DNA of 64,000 nt. Source: Primulina eburnea. Taxonomy: Eukaryota > Streptophyta > Magnoliopsida > Lamiales > Gesneriaceae. The stretch is taken from the NCBI RefSeq assembly GCF_022965805.1, contig NC_133114.1, positions 11,118,261 to 11,182,260 on the forward strand. Reading direction: 5' to 3'. Made by a program: the position numbers and the translations under genes. Shown one piece after another: positions 1-12,879 of this stretch. The stretch's first letter is position 1. Every line of letters begins with the position of its first letter. Under the pieces are notes generated by a model that was given only the letters and a program-made list of their open reading frames with translations, was not told the origin of the DNA and did not search any database.

Positions 1-219
1 TGTATCTTTAAGCAGTAACACATAGTCTCATGCTAGCACACAATGTCAGTCAACATTAAAATCAATCTCATGCTAGCACACACATGCAAGGAAAGAAAAT
101 TCATCTACCCCGCTCATTGTCTTCTATCTCAATCTAAGTCAATCTAAAAAATCTATCAGTTCTGACTATCTCAATCTAAAGATCTATCTCTAAAGGATCT
201 TTGCTCTGATACCACCTGT
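1..219 (-). mobile_element. Element G: start of the internal region with primer-binding site
   Basis: This is the leader of a minus-strand LTR retrotransposon whose body lies left of the window. Positions 203-214 read, on the minus strand, TGGTATCAGAGC, the standard plant initiator-tRNA-Met primer-binding site, five bases inside the LTR edge at 220. The remaining 202 bases are a pyrimidine-rich untranslated leader with no reading frame. Its reverse complement resembles the sequence just inside the right-edge LTR (63747-63830), so G and M belong to one family in opposite orientations. Confidence 0.85.
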
Positions 220-2321
220 TGTGGGGACCCGGACGCTAATCATGTTCTTATTGGGATTTAATAATCTGTTCTGATAAACAGGGTCTAAAAATTTTTCGTT
301 TTAAAATATAACTGCGGAAGGTAAAGGAATCTAAATACTATACATGTCTGTATAAACTACAATTCAGTATTACAAGTACAACAAGCTAATTTAAGGTTCA
401 ACTACTAAAGTCCAGTAATACAACCAAGTCTACTGTAAGTCCGGAATCACCACGCTAAACTCGTCTTCTCTCATCATCATCTTGACCCCGAACCAGCCCC
501 TCCTGTTGTCATGCACACATACAAAACAAGACAACAGCCGGATAACTCCGGTGAGAAATAAATCCCAGTATAAAACATGGTAAACATGTATATACATAAA
601 ATAGTTCATGAAACATGCTGTCATGAATAAAATCAAAACATTAGATTTCATAAGCTATGAAATCTAATCACAACAAGCATGTACTTCAAATCAGCTAAAC
701 ATGCATATAACCAATCTAAATCATAAAAACATGCTAGCACAACTGGAAGCAATAACGATGGGTCCCATGATCTAGGAGCCACATCTATATAAGCATGCAG
801 TCCTAATCAAACCATGTCTAGACTCGACTCGATCTGTAACTCTAGGGATCCCGGGGTGAATAAGACGTCACTGGCTGTCACCTACCCTACCAATCAAGGT
901 GCTGTACGTCTTATTCCTAGACTTCGGTCTGATCTGTATCCACATCTACAATAGGGGAGGTGATCTTCCCCTAAGCTGAGATATCGCCGAACGTCTAGAG
1001 TCTGCCTGATCTCCAGACTGTCCTATCTTAATGCATGAATAACAATTTATAATCATAGCATAATCATATAAAACATAACAAGAGTATAGTATGTGATTTA
1101 GTGGGCAACTCAACGCGATCTCAATTGAGTTGTTCTTCCCGAATATCACATGAATTATACCTTTGTCTTCCTGATCTGATGACGATGACGTCTCGAAGTC
1201 GAATTTGTCCATATCTGATCTGAAATGACAATAACCAATACACTGTATCAATGTGTAATCCAATTCAAAATCTATCTGGTCAATATCTGAATAAACTACA
1301 ATCTGATTCATATCAACAATATCACAAGATAACAGAAACCAATACTGAATCTGATCAATCTGTACCCACTGATGTTTAGACGGCATAACAATACAGTCTT
1401 GTAACCCCGTCAATCTTAACATCACAATTATAATACCAGAATTCCTAATAAATCTCAGTACAATCTATAACTTCAGTATCTGTACACTTTAAAATGAATA
1501 ACAGCATAATTCTTATAGTAATCTCAATCAAATCAACTCTAAAATTCATAACAATGCCATAACCAGTCTATTTCTAAATCTGACTTCGATTCTACAATAT
1601 CTACGGTAGTAGAAACACCATATCTGAATCATATTCAATTCTGACAACATCATAAAATCAAATCTTGTCTAAACGTAATAAAACTTACGTCCTTGTGTAG
1701 CTCGTAGCGAGAGGAGTTCAGAACTGAAGTCGGATTCCAATTTAGATAAACGATTTGCTCGTAAATCAATTTCTAAAGAAAAAGAACAAAGCTTTTCCCT
1801 AAACCCTCGATTTTCTCCTTCCAATTCTGAAGAATTGCATGCCAATATATATATATATATACCTTCCGTGCATGCAAGGCAAATGGCACAACCTTTGTGC
1901 AACACGTCTCGCGCATATGCGCGGTCACTACTCGCGCATATGCGCGAGACCTACTGTCTCGGCGAAAGTACTACTCGCGCATATGCGCCATTATTTCCGC
2001 GCATATGCGCCACCCCTACTGGCCCTCCCGTGCATATGCGCCATCTCCATCGCGCATATGCGCCGATGGTACTGGCCTTGCCGCGCATGGGCGCGCATTA
2101 TCTCGCGCATGTGCGCGTAAGCCTCGGCCAACTCCGCGCAGGTGCGCCAATCCATACAGCGCAGGTGCGCGGGGCTCTTTCTTGGCACACACATTTACAC
2201 CTTTCTCATGTGTTCTAGTCCGATCCGTTCCGTCGATAATTATCGCGATTAATTCAATAAGTCATTCCGGATTAAATCCAAAGCATTTCAGATTACGATA
2301 ATTAAATTCCCGGGCATTACA
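220..2321 (-). mobile_element. Element G: 5' LTR (2.1 kb)
   Basis: On the minus strand this LTR runs from TGTAATGCCCG at 2321 to GGTCCCCACA at 220, with TG and CA ends. It matches solo LTR F (37195-39543) in both ends and in overall order of parts. Reading on the minus strand, the first ~410 bases are U3 and hold a palindrome array (1907-2172), then a TA-repeat that could serve as TATA box (about 1846-1862). The rest is low-complexity R/U5-like sequence. No coding capacity is credible. The short frames here come from the repeats. The left partner LTR is outside the window, so age cannot be estimated. Confidence 0.85.
1907..2172. repeat. Array of ~10 GCGCATATGCGC palindromes in LTR G
   Basis: About ten units of the 12-bp perfect palindrome GCGCATATGCGC or a one- to two-base variant (CATGGG, CATGTG, CAGGTG in the core) are spaced irregularly by 10-45 bp. 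Each carries CATATG, an E-box-shaped core, flanked by GCGC. The units lie in U3 directly upstream, on the minus strand, of a TA-rich TATA-like stretch. Spacers are unique, so this is not a simple tandem repeat or a CRISPR array. A regulatory role is inference from position. Confidence 0.85.
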
Positions 2322-3291
2322 CCAAATCAACATGAATATCCCTAGTGTCCCATTTTGATCCTGCTAAAAATCAAGTGGCGTATGTTGATGACATACAATT
2401 AACCCCCACTTGTATCTATTCTACATCCCACAACAACAACCTAATGAAGCTTATAAACTCAGAGTCCTACCTAATTTTGAGAGAATAAGTTCATTTGTTT
2501 TGTAATGATTCAAATACTCCTTGAAAATAAGAAGAAAAACTGAATGTGCAAAAAGGAGTTCAAAAAGAGTTAAAAGAAGAAAAACAATCAAAAGAAGGAA
2601 TTAAAAAATTGGTGAAATGGAAAAAAAATATGGGAAATAGAGGATATGATTAGGAAGAAAACAATAAAGTGATGATGAATAAAATGACAGAGAAGATGAT
2701 GAAAATTCGATTATTTCTTTCAAATTTTGATTTCCATACCTTCTATTGTAGCCAAGAGTCATAGTCTAACGTTACAAGCTTACAAGACCTATTAACCTTG
2801 TAACATTTATCCAATATACTAGTGGACAAAAATCGTTCAAGTCAAGCTTATGGATACCTGATAGACATTGTTAACAAGTATAGACTTTAATCATTTGCAT
2901 GCAAGCATCTCATTGTGTGACTTCTTCTTTGGTATACTTGTGTTGAATATCTTATGAACCAAATAATCACCAATAAAGTCTTTTTTGATCTGTGTAAGTG
3001 AATCTGCATGTTAATGAAGTGTGGGTTAAACTGAACTGAAAATCTTTTGAGTTTATAAGGCTAGTAAGTGTTGTGAATCTATTTGAGCAGTTGATTGGGT
3101 AAATGAGCATTGACATAGCATGCACACACGTGATTCTTGAGTAATCATGAATTACATGAAAATAGAAGAGTCGGAGGCCAATATCACTTTTACATTTCCA
3201 TGACTTTATTGTTAGCGTTAATTCTTCCGTGAAGTTTATTTTTAGTGTTATTTTTTCTCAGGGCTAGAAAAAGTTCAAGTGTGGGAGGATT
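2322..3291 (+). mobile_element. Element H: noncoding 3' internal region and polypurine tract
   Basis: This 970-bp stretch has no reading frame. It ends in the purine-rich tract GTGGGAGGATT (3281-3291) directly before an LTR start TGATAAGTGC, the arrangement of PPT plus 3' LTR in a plus-strand Ty3/gypsy element of the Tat/Athila kind. Element G was inserted into it or abuts it at 2321/2322. The gag-pol part of H is not in the window. Confidence 0.6.
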
Positions 3292-4632
3292 TGATAAGTG
3301 CATTTTGTGCATTTAAATTATCCTTATAATTCATATAGATTGTTAGTTCTCTTGGGTGGAATTATGCGTTTTTGTTATTTTTGGTGTGATTGCAGGAATC
3401 AAGGTAAGGCTACTACATGGGCACGAAAAGGAGTGAAAATGGCGCTTAGAAGAAATTTTTGCGCATGCCCCAGCATAGAGGCAGAAAGACCCGCGCATAT
3501 GCTCGAGTCTCGAGCGCGCATATGCACGCAAGAAGGAACTCCAGACGCACAAACCAGAGAGTCTCGTGCATGTGCAAGGAGCTTGGGCACGCATATGCAC
3601 GCGAGAAGAAAAGCATTCACATAAAGACCCGCGCATATGCACGAGTTTAGGGCGCGCATATGCGCGCGACGCGAATGCCGAATTCTGTAGCTTTCATCGT
3701 GGGCTTTACAAGGAAGGAAAAAAAGAGAAAAGGGACTAACAAACAGCCGACGTAACAGAGAAGAAAGGAGAGCAAAAGTGAGAGCGGAGGACGGAACACG
3801 AAGAATGGAGACATAAGACCCTTAATCCGGACACAGAGACGCACTTTCATCTCTCTTCAACACGTTTCTAATTCGGTTCTTTACTTTTATGTTTTTAATG
3901 ATTACAAACAGGTTTTTTATTGATTTGGATTCGAGTATGAACTAATTTTATTTTCTAGATATTGACGTAGTCGTGGTCGAACCTATGTTATTGACGTTTT
4001 GAATTTTCATTCAATTAATTCATCGCGTTTATTTGTGATTTCTCGTCGTTAATGCTTTTGCATTACTGGTCATAATTCGACTGATCAAATAATTAAGATC
4101 TAACACTCGAGAGAGGGGATTGAAATTAGGACAAGGGAAATCACATCGTCAGATGTTTATAACGTGCAAAAGACGTATAACTCCGACGAATCCATAAAGA
4201 GAACCTTTTTTGCATTTATTACGTGTTATGTGATTTTGATTTGGCATATTAAAATCGGTAATAGGTAGTACAGTTTTATTTATCACTTGAAAAAGGGAAT
4301 AGGAAATTGAGAGTTCTTAGTTATTAAACATGATGCAATTTAATAATATGTTAGTAAATTTAAATTAGCATAGGGGAGACCATACAAAATCATATATCTA
4401 GATTGATCTACTCACTGAATCCCAACAGTTTGCTAAGAATTAATAGGATTCGTTATTTGCTTTGAATTGTTTATCAACTATCTATTTGAATTTTCTAAAT
4501 AAAGTTGAACTATGTCAACTATGGTACTTAATATACAATTTTAAATAATTACTCCTTGTGAGATCGATATCAGTACTCATACTATTATTAAAACTTGACA
4601 CCGTACACATGCGGTAGTGAAAATACGCAACA
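3292..4632 (+). mobile_element. Element H: 3' LTR (~1.34 kb)
   Basis: It begins TGATAAGTGC after a polypurine tract and probably ends with ACGCAACA at 4632, after which copia coding sequence starts. The right border is set by the CA end and the change of content, so it could be off by a few bases. It carries its own GCGCATATGCGC-type array at 3459-3672. The remaining sequence is AT-rich. The short frames at 3298-3850 are repeat-derived and rejected as genes. Confidence 0.6.
3459..3672. repeat. Second CATATG palindrome array, in LTR H
   Basis: About seven units related to CGCGCATATGCGCG (some with GCATATGCAC or GCATGTGC cores) lie 170-380 bp into the H LTR. The motif is the same as in G and F, although the surrounding LTR sequence and the element type differ. 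Confidence 0.8.
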
Positions 4633-5937
4633 TTGTTCATTGAGTTTTTTCTCTTCGAGCAAGTTATTTTCTTCAAATGTTACTTTGCAAAATAATTCAG
4701 TGGTGCTTGTCACACACATTGGTTCAGTATAATTGTCTCCTGATTTGTATCTGGATAATGTGTTGTCCATCCCTCAATTTAGTTTTAACTTGCTCTCTAT
4801 CAGCTCGTTAACTAGTCAAATTCCTTGCTCGGTTCACTTCCTTTCTAATTCCTGTTTTATTCAGGCACTTACCACGAACAAGATGATTGTGATGGGTAGC
4901 AAGATGGGAAATCTGTATGTTCTGCATCACTCCAGCCCTTCTCCAACAGTTTGTAATGTTTCTTTTTAAAAACTAGAGTTGTGGCATTATAGAATGGGCC
5001 ACCATTCTTTTCTAAGCTGTAGGTTTTAGAGAATGTTTTTGGAGTTATTTTTTTAAAGCATGATGGTATAATGCATTGTTCGATATGCCCCTTGTCCAAA
5101 CAAAAGAGGTTACCTTTTATTTCGCAAAACACACTATGTAATAGACCTTTTCACCTACTTCACATTGATATTTGGGGTCCTTTTACTCCTTTGAGCATTG
5201 AGGGATACAAGTATTTTTTCACTATAGTTGATGATCACATTCGTTTCACATGGATCTATTTGTTAAAATCTATATCAGACGTTTTGCATGTGTATCCAAA
5301 CTTCTGCAAGATGATCCATACACAATTTGGACAGAAGATTAAATCTGTTCGATCAGACAATGCTTCCAAACTCATTTTTTCTGATTTTTATAAGTCTGAG
5401 GGAATTATTTCCCATCATTCTTGTGTTGAAAGGCCACAACAAAACTCTGTTGTGGAAAGAAAACACCAACACATCTTGAATGTAGCAAGATCCTTGATGT
5501 TTCAACCCGATATTCCCTTGCCATACTGGAGTGATTGTGTTCTCACTTCTGTTTATCTTATCAATCGCACACCCTCTTCTCCACTTTCAAATCAAACTCC
5601 TTTTGAACTTCTTTATCATAAGAAACCCATGTATGGTCATTTGAGAGTTTTTGGTTGCATGTGTTATGGGTCTACCCTCTTGAGTCATCGCACAAAATTC
5701 TCTCCTCGTGCTATTAAATCTGTCTTTCTTGGATATCCAAGTGGTTACAAAGCCTATAAACTGCTCAATCTCCTTACAAACGAAGTGTACATTAGTCGGG
5801 ATATAGTGTTTCATGAAACCATTTTTCCTTTTATGGACCATCCACATTCTTTTACACATCAGAACTTCTTCTTTGATGGTGTTCTTCCTACACAGAAATC
5901 TGTTGCACAAGAAACAACTATAGATTATGGTCCCTTA
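4633..5937 (+). pseudogene. Element J: Ty1/copia pol, GAG-pre-integrase and integrase part
   Basis: This is the 5' surviving part of a decayed Ty1/copia polyprotein. The first frame (about 4690-4968) shows the pre-integrase segment, with an in-frame TAA and then the SPDLYLDNVLSIPQ stretch. A later frame (5071-5937) is the integrase core: a CxxC-type zinc-finger remnant at CSICPLSKQK, then HIDIWGPF with the first catalytic Asp, VRSDNAS with the second, and a Glu in NSVVERKHQH. It ends with a typical C-terminal VFLGYPSGYKAYKL region. Gag and most of protease are missing at the junction with H (4632). The frame is broken at 5937 by solo LTR K and resumes at 8722. It cannot make a functional protein. 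Confidence 0.9.
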
Positions 5938-8716
5938 TGTAACGTCCCGAAAATTTAAAGGTCCACGCGAACCACATGCATTTGAATTATTAAATTCTTT
6001 TGTATTTTTAATTAAATATTTTAATTGCATGAATTATTTATGTGGTGCATTTTGACATGTTTAAAATATATTTTCTGCATGGTTGCATTAAACTGTATTT
6101 TTAAAAGGATATTCAAGTGACGATCGAGGAACGGAGACCGAGGGCTGAAAAAATGTTTTAATTAAATAATTAATTTTAATTATTTAATTTAGGGGAGATG
6201 GCTTCTCGTATTTTTGAAAACTAGGAATTTTGCGGTGTTGGATTTTCAACTAAAATGCGATCTTTTAAGCCGTCCGGCTATTTAATTAATTATCGATTTT
6301 TATGAAAACCATTTTATAAATTGATTAAGAGCCTAGCTTGCACTAAGTGGGCTTAATTAAAAGTTTATTAGGCCTTAAGCCTATTTAACAAATTAGTTAA
6401 CATATAAATAACAATTTAACCTAAGCCTAGCGCACAACAAACTCACGCCACTCACTGATACACGCCGCACAAAGGATTTTCAGAAAAAACAAAACTCTCC
6501 CTCGGCGCTTCAGTAGTTGCGGCCGTGAGGGAGATAGCCTTTTTCCCTTCAAAGTTTTGAGAGTTACAAGCTTCGGTTCTTCCCGTTCTTCGTCGCCGTC
6601 GGTATATCGTGCGTTTACGACGCAAAGACACATCTTAATCTCCTTTTCTCATCCATCATGTCATATTATTTGTTTCAATTGTTGAGTGCATGAAGTACAC
6701 GATTTATTTCTTCAGAAACTCGAACTTTACAGCATGTATACCTTCGGCCCTTGGATTTATGTTTTATAAATTATGTTCGATCATGTCTAGGGGCTGCCGT
6801 GACCTTAATAATAAACTGATCAGGGTTGTTTTTGAATTAGAGTCCCTCTTACTCACCAAACTCACGGCAAAAAGGAAATCGCAAGAACAGAAACGGCACC
6901 ATAGAATACGATTTTGCTGTCAAAGCTGTCGGGTGTTTCCGTGTCCTTGTTTTCATGGGAGGGCTGGCCTGGGCTGGGGCTCATGGCTAGCCTAGGGTAT
7001 GTTGGTGTCTAGGGAGGAGACCTAGCCAGGCTAGGACTCGTTGGGATAGGCGGCGAAGAATCCCTTGCAAGAGGGACTCTACCCGAGAAGCTGCACCTCA
7101 CAGTGCAGTCTTCGTGCGTTTGGTTAGGGGCTAGGGCTCGGTCCAGGGCTCGTGGGCTGGGCCAGGAAGGTGCACTAGGGTCCTAAGTAAGGGTTCATGG
7201 GTCGGGTTCGAGTGGTGAATCATTGGTTGGGCTCACCCGATCATGAACTAGAAGTTCATGCAAAGTGTGCTCTCGGCCAGCTCTTGCAGTAACTTTGGGC
7301 GTCTCGTTTTTGGCTTTGGGAAGGGTGTCTTAGCAAACTTAGTGTCCAGTAGGCTTCTTCAACATGTTGGGCAAGTTCTGGTTCGATATGGTTCAGGGGT
7401 AACTCGATAAAATTAAGAGATGGCTCGGGGTCGAAGTTTAGGTATCAAAATGAGTTTTAAAATAAAGAATTTTTGGAAAACGACTCACGGGGGTCGAGTC
7501 ATGATCCACAAAAACTAAAATAATATAAAAAGACTAAATTTAGAATTTAGGAATTTTATATTAAAGTTTGGTATTTTTCGGGATTAAAACACCGTTAAAA
7601 TAATCAAGAAAAGATAATTGAAAATGTCTATTATTTAAGCTAAGTAAAATTACGAAATAATTCATGTAAGCTTAAATATTTATTTGGGACATGTTAGAGT
7701 CAAGAAATCAAGGAAAAAGTCAGAAACGTAAAATGTCACGATTAGGGGTAGAACGGTCTTTTTACACCTAAAATTAGTAAAGGTCATGGCAGTGCCCTAA
7801 ATGCTGTTTTTATGATATTATGTTCATTGTTAAATGCTTATGAAATGTGCATGATTTATTTATGATTTATTTTAAATGTCCATGAAATTTTATAATTAAA
7901 ATTGACATTTAAAATACATGGTGCATGTTTGGTTTCAAATAAAAATATATTCATGCATAATTTTATAAGGTGATGAAAACATGAAAATATTGATGAAAGT
8001 GATGTAATTGTGACTATGAGGAATTCAGGATTTGAGGTTATGATCAAGATTAGGCCAAGGCTCAGTTGACGATCTCGTGTCTCTGATGTCCCCGCCGCCC
8101 AGTACTGTGGTTTCAAGTAGATGGTACCATCGTCATGTCATGTCATGTCATGTCACGTCAGGAAAGTCACAATTAACGATCTGAATTCAATCAAGGAAAA
8201 GATAAAGTTATGATCATGAAAAGAATCACGTCATGCTATTATGTCATGTTATCTTGTCATGTTATGATCAAGGAAAAGGTAAAGGTAAGGTTCATGTCAT
8301 GCATATCACGAAAAGATTATTTTACGTAAAAGTATTTTCACTGTTGCATGAGATTTTATATCTATTACTCGTTACAAAGATTTGGTGTGTTGAGTCTTTA
8401 GACTCACTAGGTGTGATGGATGCAAGTGAGGGTGAGGAAGGACTTGACGCATGAGACGACTGGACTGAAGGTGCACACAACCCGAGGACCAGCGCTTCTA
8501 CTATTTTCCGCACTCATGATTATGGATTATGATTTTACGTTAAAAGATTTCTAAAATCATTTATTTATGCATTAGAGTGGTTTTGGAGAGGGGGTATGTT
8601 TCATGATTATTGCTTTTTAGGTTTTATTAAAATATTTTCATGGGCAGTCCGAATTTAAAAAAAAAAAAAAAAAAATTTCCTAGTACATTTTAAACACAAG
8701 AACACGGGACGTTTCA
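5938..8716. mobile_element. Element K: solo LTR (2,779 bp) inside copia J
   Basis: It starts TGTAACGTCCCG and ends CGGGACGTTTCA, an 11-of-12 terminal inverted match, and is flanked on both sides by the 5-bp duplication CCTTA (5933-5937 and 8717-8721). There is no PBS, PPT or coding interior, so it is a solo LTR left by LTR-LTR recombination. Inside are TCATG repeats (about 8135-8160), the block TGAGTCTTTAGACTCACTAG (8391-8410) followed by CCCGAGGACC, and an A-run near 8659-8678. These blocks are shared with the LTRs of A, B and E, so K belongs to the same broad lineage, most likely Tekay-type chromoviruses. Small frames within it are not supported as genes. Confidence 0.93.
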
Positions 8717-8721
8717 CCTTA

Positions 8722-10345
8722 TCTCGGTCACATAGAATCAGCAATAAACCACTCCATTTACGTGATTATCACTGTTATGCTACTCGCTCTACTCCCATCT
8801 CGTCCTGATCATCCTTTGTCTCTTGTTCTTGGTAATACTCGACAATCCAAGAAGTACTATATTTTCGTTCACAGTGTTTCATCTATCATTGAACCTCAAT
8901 CTTTTTCTCAAGCTGTTGTCAAGCCCGAATGATGCCAAGCCATGGCCACTGAGCTTGAGGCGTTGGAACGTAATGGGAGTTGGTCCATCGTTCTCTACCT
9001 CTTGGGAAGACCGTTGTTGGGTGTCGATGGGTCTATAAGGCTAAGTTTCATGCTAATGGTAGCCTAGAGCGATAAAAAGCTCCTTGTTGCCAATGGTTAC
9101 ACGCAACACGAGGGGATCGATTATCTCGAAACCTTTTCTCCTGTTGCAAATTTTGTCACAGTTAGAGTTTTGCTAGCCTTAGCTTCAATTCGTGGATGAT
9201 TTTTGACTCAATTTGATGTCAATAATGCATTTTTGCATGGCGATATTTCTGAAGAAGTTACATGTCTTTGCCTCCTGGTTATCACCGTAAGGGGGCAGAT
9301 TTTCCTCACAATGCAGTGTGCAAACTACACAAGTCTATCTATGGTCTAAAACAAGCTTCGAGGCAATGATTTGCCAAATTCTCCTCCACACTGATTCGGA
9401 TTCAATCTCATGCTGACAATTCCTTTTTTGTGCAAAATTGAGGTCGTACGTTCTTGGCATTGTTGGTATACGTCGATGACATTGGCCACCAATGACAAAA
9501 AGGAAGCAACAGACTTGAAAATATTTTTGGACAACTGTTTCAAGTTGAAAGATCTTGGAGACTTGAAGTACTTCCTTGGTATTGAGGTTGCAAGATCTTC
9601 AAGTGGCATCTCTATATTTCAACGCTATTATACTTTACAGCTCCTTACAGAAATAGGCCTACTGCGCTGCAAACCATGTTCCACTCCCTTGGACTTTAAC
9701 TTGAAGTTGAGTATTGAAGATGGTGAGCTGTTGCCTGATCCTTCGTTGTATCGAAGATTAGTTGGAAAATTATTATATCTCACTATCACTCGACCTGATT
9801 TGGCTTATTCAGTGAATAGGTTAAGCCAATTCGTTGCTTTCCCAAGGTAACCACATCTACAAGCTGTGTACTCCATTCTTAAATATGTGAAGGGCGCAGT
9901 TGGACAGGGCCTGTTCTATGCTTCTTCTTCATCTTTAAAGCTCAGTTTTTCTCGGACTCTGATTGGGAAACTTGCCCGGATACACGTCGCTCTGTTTCTG
10001 GCTAGTGTCCTTATCGGAGAGTCCTTCGTTTCATGGTAATCTAAGAAACAACCCACTGTTTCCAGGTATTCTGCTGAAGCGGAATACAGGTCAATGGCTG
10101 GCGTTACTTGTTAAATCATTTGGATGCTAGCAATACTTAAGGACTTGTGTATCTCAAAAAATGAACTTGCGGTACTGTTTTGTGATAGCCAATTGGCCAT
10201 TCACATTGCCTCCAATCCAGTGTTTCATGAGCGTACGAAACATATTGAGATTGATTGTCATATTGTAAGAGAAAAGGTGCAGCATGGACTTATCAAACTC
10301 CTTCATGTTTCCTCTAAACTTCAACTTGCGAACTTATTCACTAAT
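8722..10345 (+). pseudogene. Element J: Ty1/copia reverse transcriptase and RNase H
   Basis: Reading directly on from the integrase part after K, this segment encodes the copia reverse transcriptase. Visible pieces are GSWSIV, VVGCRWVYKAKFHANG (about 9015-9060), [13 protein letters not shown] (about 9320-9360), the catalytic VYVDD (9466-9480), KDLGDLKYFLGIEVA, and the TRPDLAYSVNRLSQF stretch. RNase H follows, with SAEAEYRSMA near 10073, [21 protein letters not shown], and the C-terminal LANLFT just before the next insertion. At least six stops or frame changes interrupt it. Nest A splits the last codons: LFTN ends at 10345 and reading continues at 58226. Confidence 0.92.
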
Positions 10346-11240
10346 TGTAGAGCCCGAAATTCGTATTTGAAAATGTGCGGGAAAATTTAAACTTTTCACT
10401 TTAACTAATTAAAATGCCTCTTTAAATAAATAAATTGATGAAAAAATTCAATGTTTAAAATATTCGAAATAGCAGCGGAAGTAATTATTGTTTGCAAAAT
10501 AAAAATTTAAATTAATCCAACAAAAGATAAAATGTTTGAGCATAAAAATGGTAAATGTTGAAAATGAGGTCCTCGGGTTCCACTACTGCCGACCCAAGAT
10601 GGCTCACTGGTCCTCGTCCTCAATCCCGACCTCATCAGTACCTACAACAATCAAGTCTAGTGAGTCTAAAGACTCAGCATGCATATATCATAAATAACGA
10701 GTAATAATAATAAAATTTCATGCAACGTAAAAATATCATGAGACTGGCATAACGTGCAAATATCATGCCATGAGTAATTATAATACGTGCATAACTGAAC
10801 TGAAAATCATAAGTGAAATGTTTGCTCAATCGAGCCCTGTCATAAAATATCATGTGATAAATTTTCTGTTGATTATGTTCTACGCAAGTGGCCCATGAAC
10901 TCAACTGAATCGTCTAATCAAACTAATACCACATTATACTGGGCGGTAGAGATCATCACAGCCCTTGAATTGGATATCCGTACCAATAAATGAATTGAAT
11001 TGAACCGGTAAGTGACCACCGGGTGAAGTAATAATCCCATGATAAGCTGCTATCCCATGAAGTCAAGTGGCCACAAGCAATATCGCATATATCTCAAAAA
11101 TGACTCTTTTATATTTTTATGCACGTAATATAATTAAATAACATAATCAAATATCCTGTATTAATTTTACCTAATGGGTTGGATCGTTCCCAGGCTCGCT
11201 GCGACTTACATCTAACATGAAAAATATGCAAATGATTTAT

Positions 11241-12879
11241 GTAGAACCCGTTAAATCAGACTACGTATAAGTCATGCATAATTACTATTATTTAAATTAA
11301 AATGATCTTTTTATGCATGAGGATTTATATCCATTCTTTTAAGATTGGTTGAGTTATGGTTATTTATTTTAAATCGCATGAGTTTAGTTGTTGTGTTTTC
11401 AGTTAAATAAGTGATGTCGGACTGGAGTTGGAGTATTGAGATAAAATTTAATATTAAGAAAACATTCCTACAATGTATTTAAGATAAAAAATAAGTCATT
11501 TCAAAATAAAAGAATGTTTAAAGATTTATTTAATTAACTTGAGATAAGTAGTAAATAAATTCTTTTTGTCCAATAATTTAATTAAAAGCCTAAAATATAA
11601 TATGTGACCAATTGAGATAATTTAATCTAGACTTATTTTAATTAAGAAATTATAATTTAAAATGATAGTAAATTTACCTTTAAGATTTAAAGAATAATCC
11701 ATGCTTGCAAGATAATGTTATTCCTTAATTAATTTATTAATTCACCAAAATATTTAATGGGTAGATAAAACTCTAAAGAATTAAAATACAAGATTTAAGA
11801 AATATTTTCCCCCTCTATCTTAGAAAATTAGGCCAACACCCTTCAAATATTTAATTAATTTGTCAACTCATCATTTTAATATCTTTCCTTAATCCTTTCA
11901 TGGCATAGATAATTCCTTCAACTTTAAATCATCAATAATTATTATTTAAGCAATTTTTCACCCCATTTTAAACTCAAAATTTCGGCCATCACCTTTGAAG
12001 ATTTGATTTTATTTTAGCAACTCCACTTTAATATCTTTCCTTACCCTTTCTCTTGTTAAATAATTCCCTAAATTTTATTCCCCGCTAATTAGGTATTTAA
12101 GCAATATCCTACCATGTTTATCTAGCAATAATTCCCTCCTTTTTAATTAATAAAAATCGGCCCTCCCTTATTTTTTTAAAGATTTAAAAAAGTTGACAAC
12201 TCATTTCCTTTGATTCTTTCCTTATCCATTCTTGGTAGATAATCCCTTCATTTTAATCACCAATAATTATTGAATTAAGAAATATTTCCCCTTCATTTAT
12301 TTTTGTAAAAATCGGCCACTCCTTGTTGAATTTAAAAATATTTGTCAACTCTCCATCTTTAATTCATTTCCTTATTTTCTAGGGAGATAATTCCCTCACC
12401 TTTTAATCTTCAATAATTAAGCAATTTCCCACCCATATTTGATTGATGAAAATCGGTCATCCAACTCTCTCACTCCCTCAATCAAATCTTTTCCCTTATC
12501 TCTCAAACAACTAGAAAGATAGCAAGACTTATTCTCTCCATTTATCTTGCAACCTTCCCATTTATCTTCCTAACCTTCTCTCCCCATCCTCATTCACGAA
12601 ATTCAGAGTAATTTTGAGAGAAAAATCGTGGCTATCACTAGAGAAAACTAGAGAGAAAATTGGGTAGAAACAAGAAAGTGAAGGACACTCCGTCTCCTCC
12701 GCGCCGCGTCGTGTTTTCAATTGTTTTTTTCGTTCAAAACAATTCCAGGCATGTTTATATTTCCCTTTACTCCTCAATCAAGTCATAGTATTATTTTAAA
12801 ACATCATATGTTCATGAAACTTGAAGCAAAACCGAAATTTGTTCAAGATATTTTCAAAATGCATAGTGCAGATTTTTGA
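11241..12879 (+). mobile_element. Element B: truncated 5' LTR
   Basis: The first ~1.64 kb of the B LTR match 14597-16236 nearly base for base. The match stops at GATTTTTGA, where the 3' copy continues into LTR sequence and this copy jumps into the element interior. The shared TTGA at the junction indicates a microhomology deletion. Confidence 0.88.

Noticed and set aside
1835..2301. Overlapping frames of 60-134 codons on both strands rich in Arg, Ala and His
   Set aside because: They are translations of the CATATG palindrome array, which reads openly in several frames. The same happens at 3298-3659 and 39047-39489.
12562..12777. 71-codon minus-strand frame also found at 15919-16134
   Set aside because: It is present twice because the B LTRs are copies. 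There is no family resemblance, and it lies in noncoding LTR sequence.
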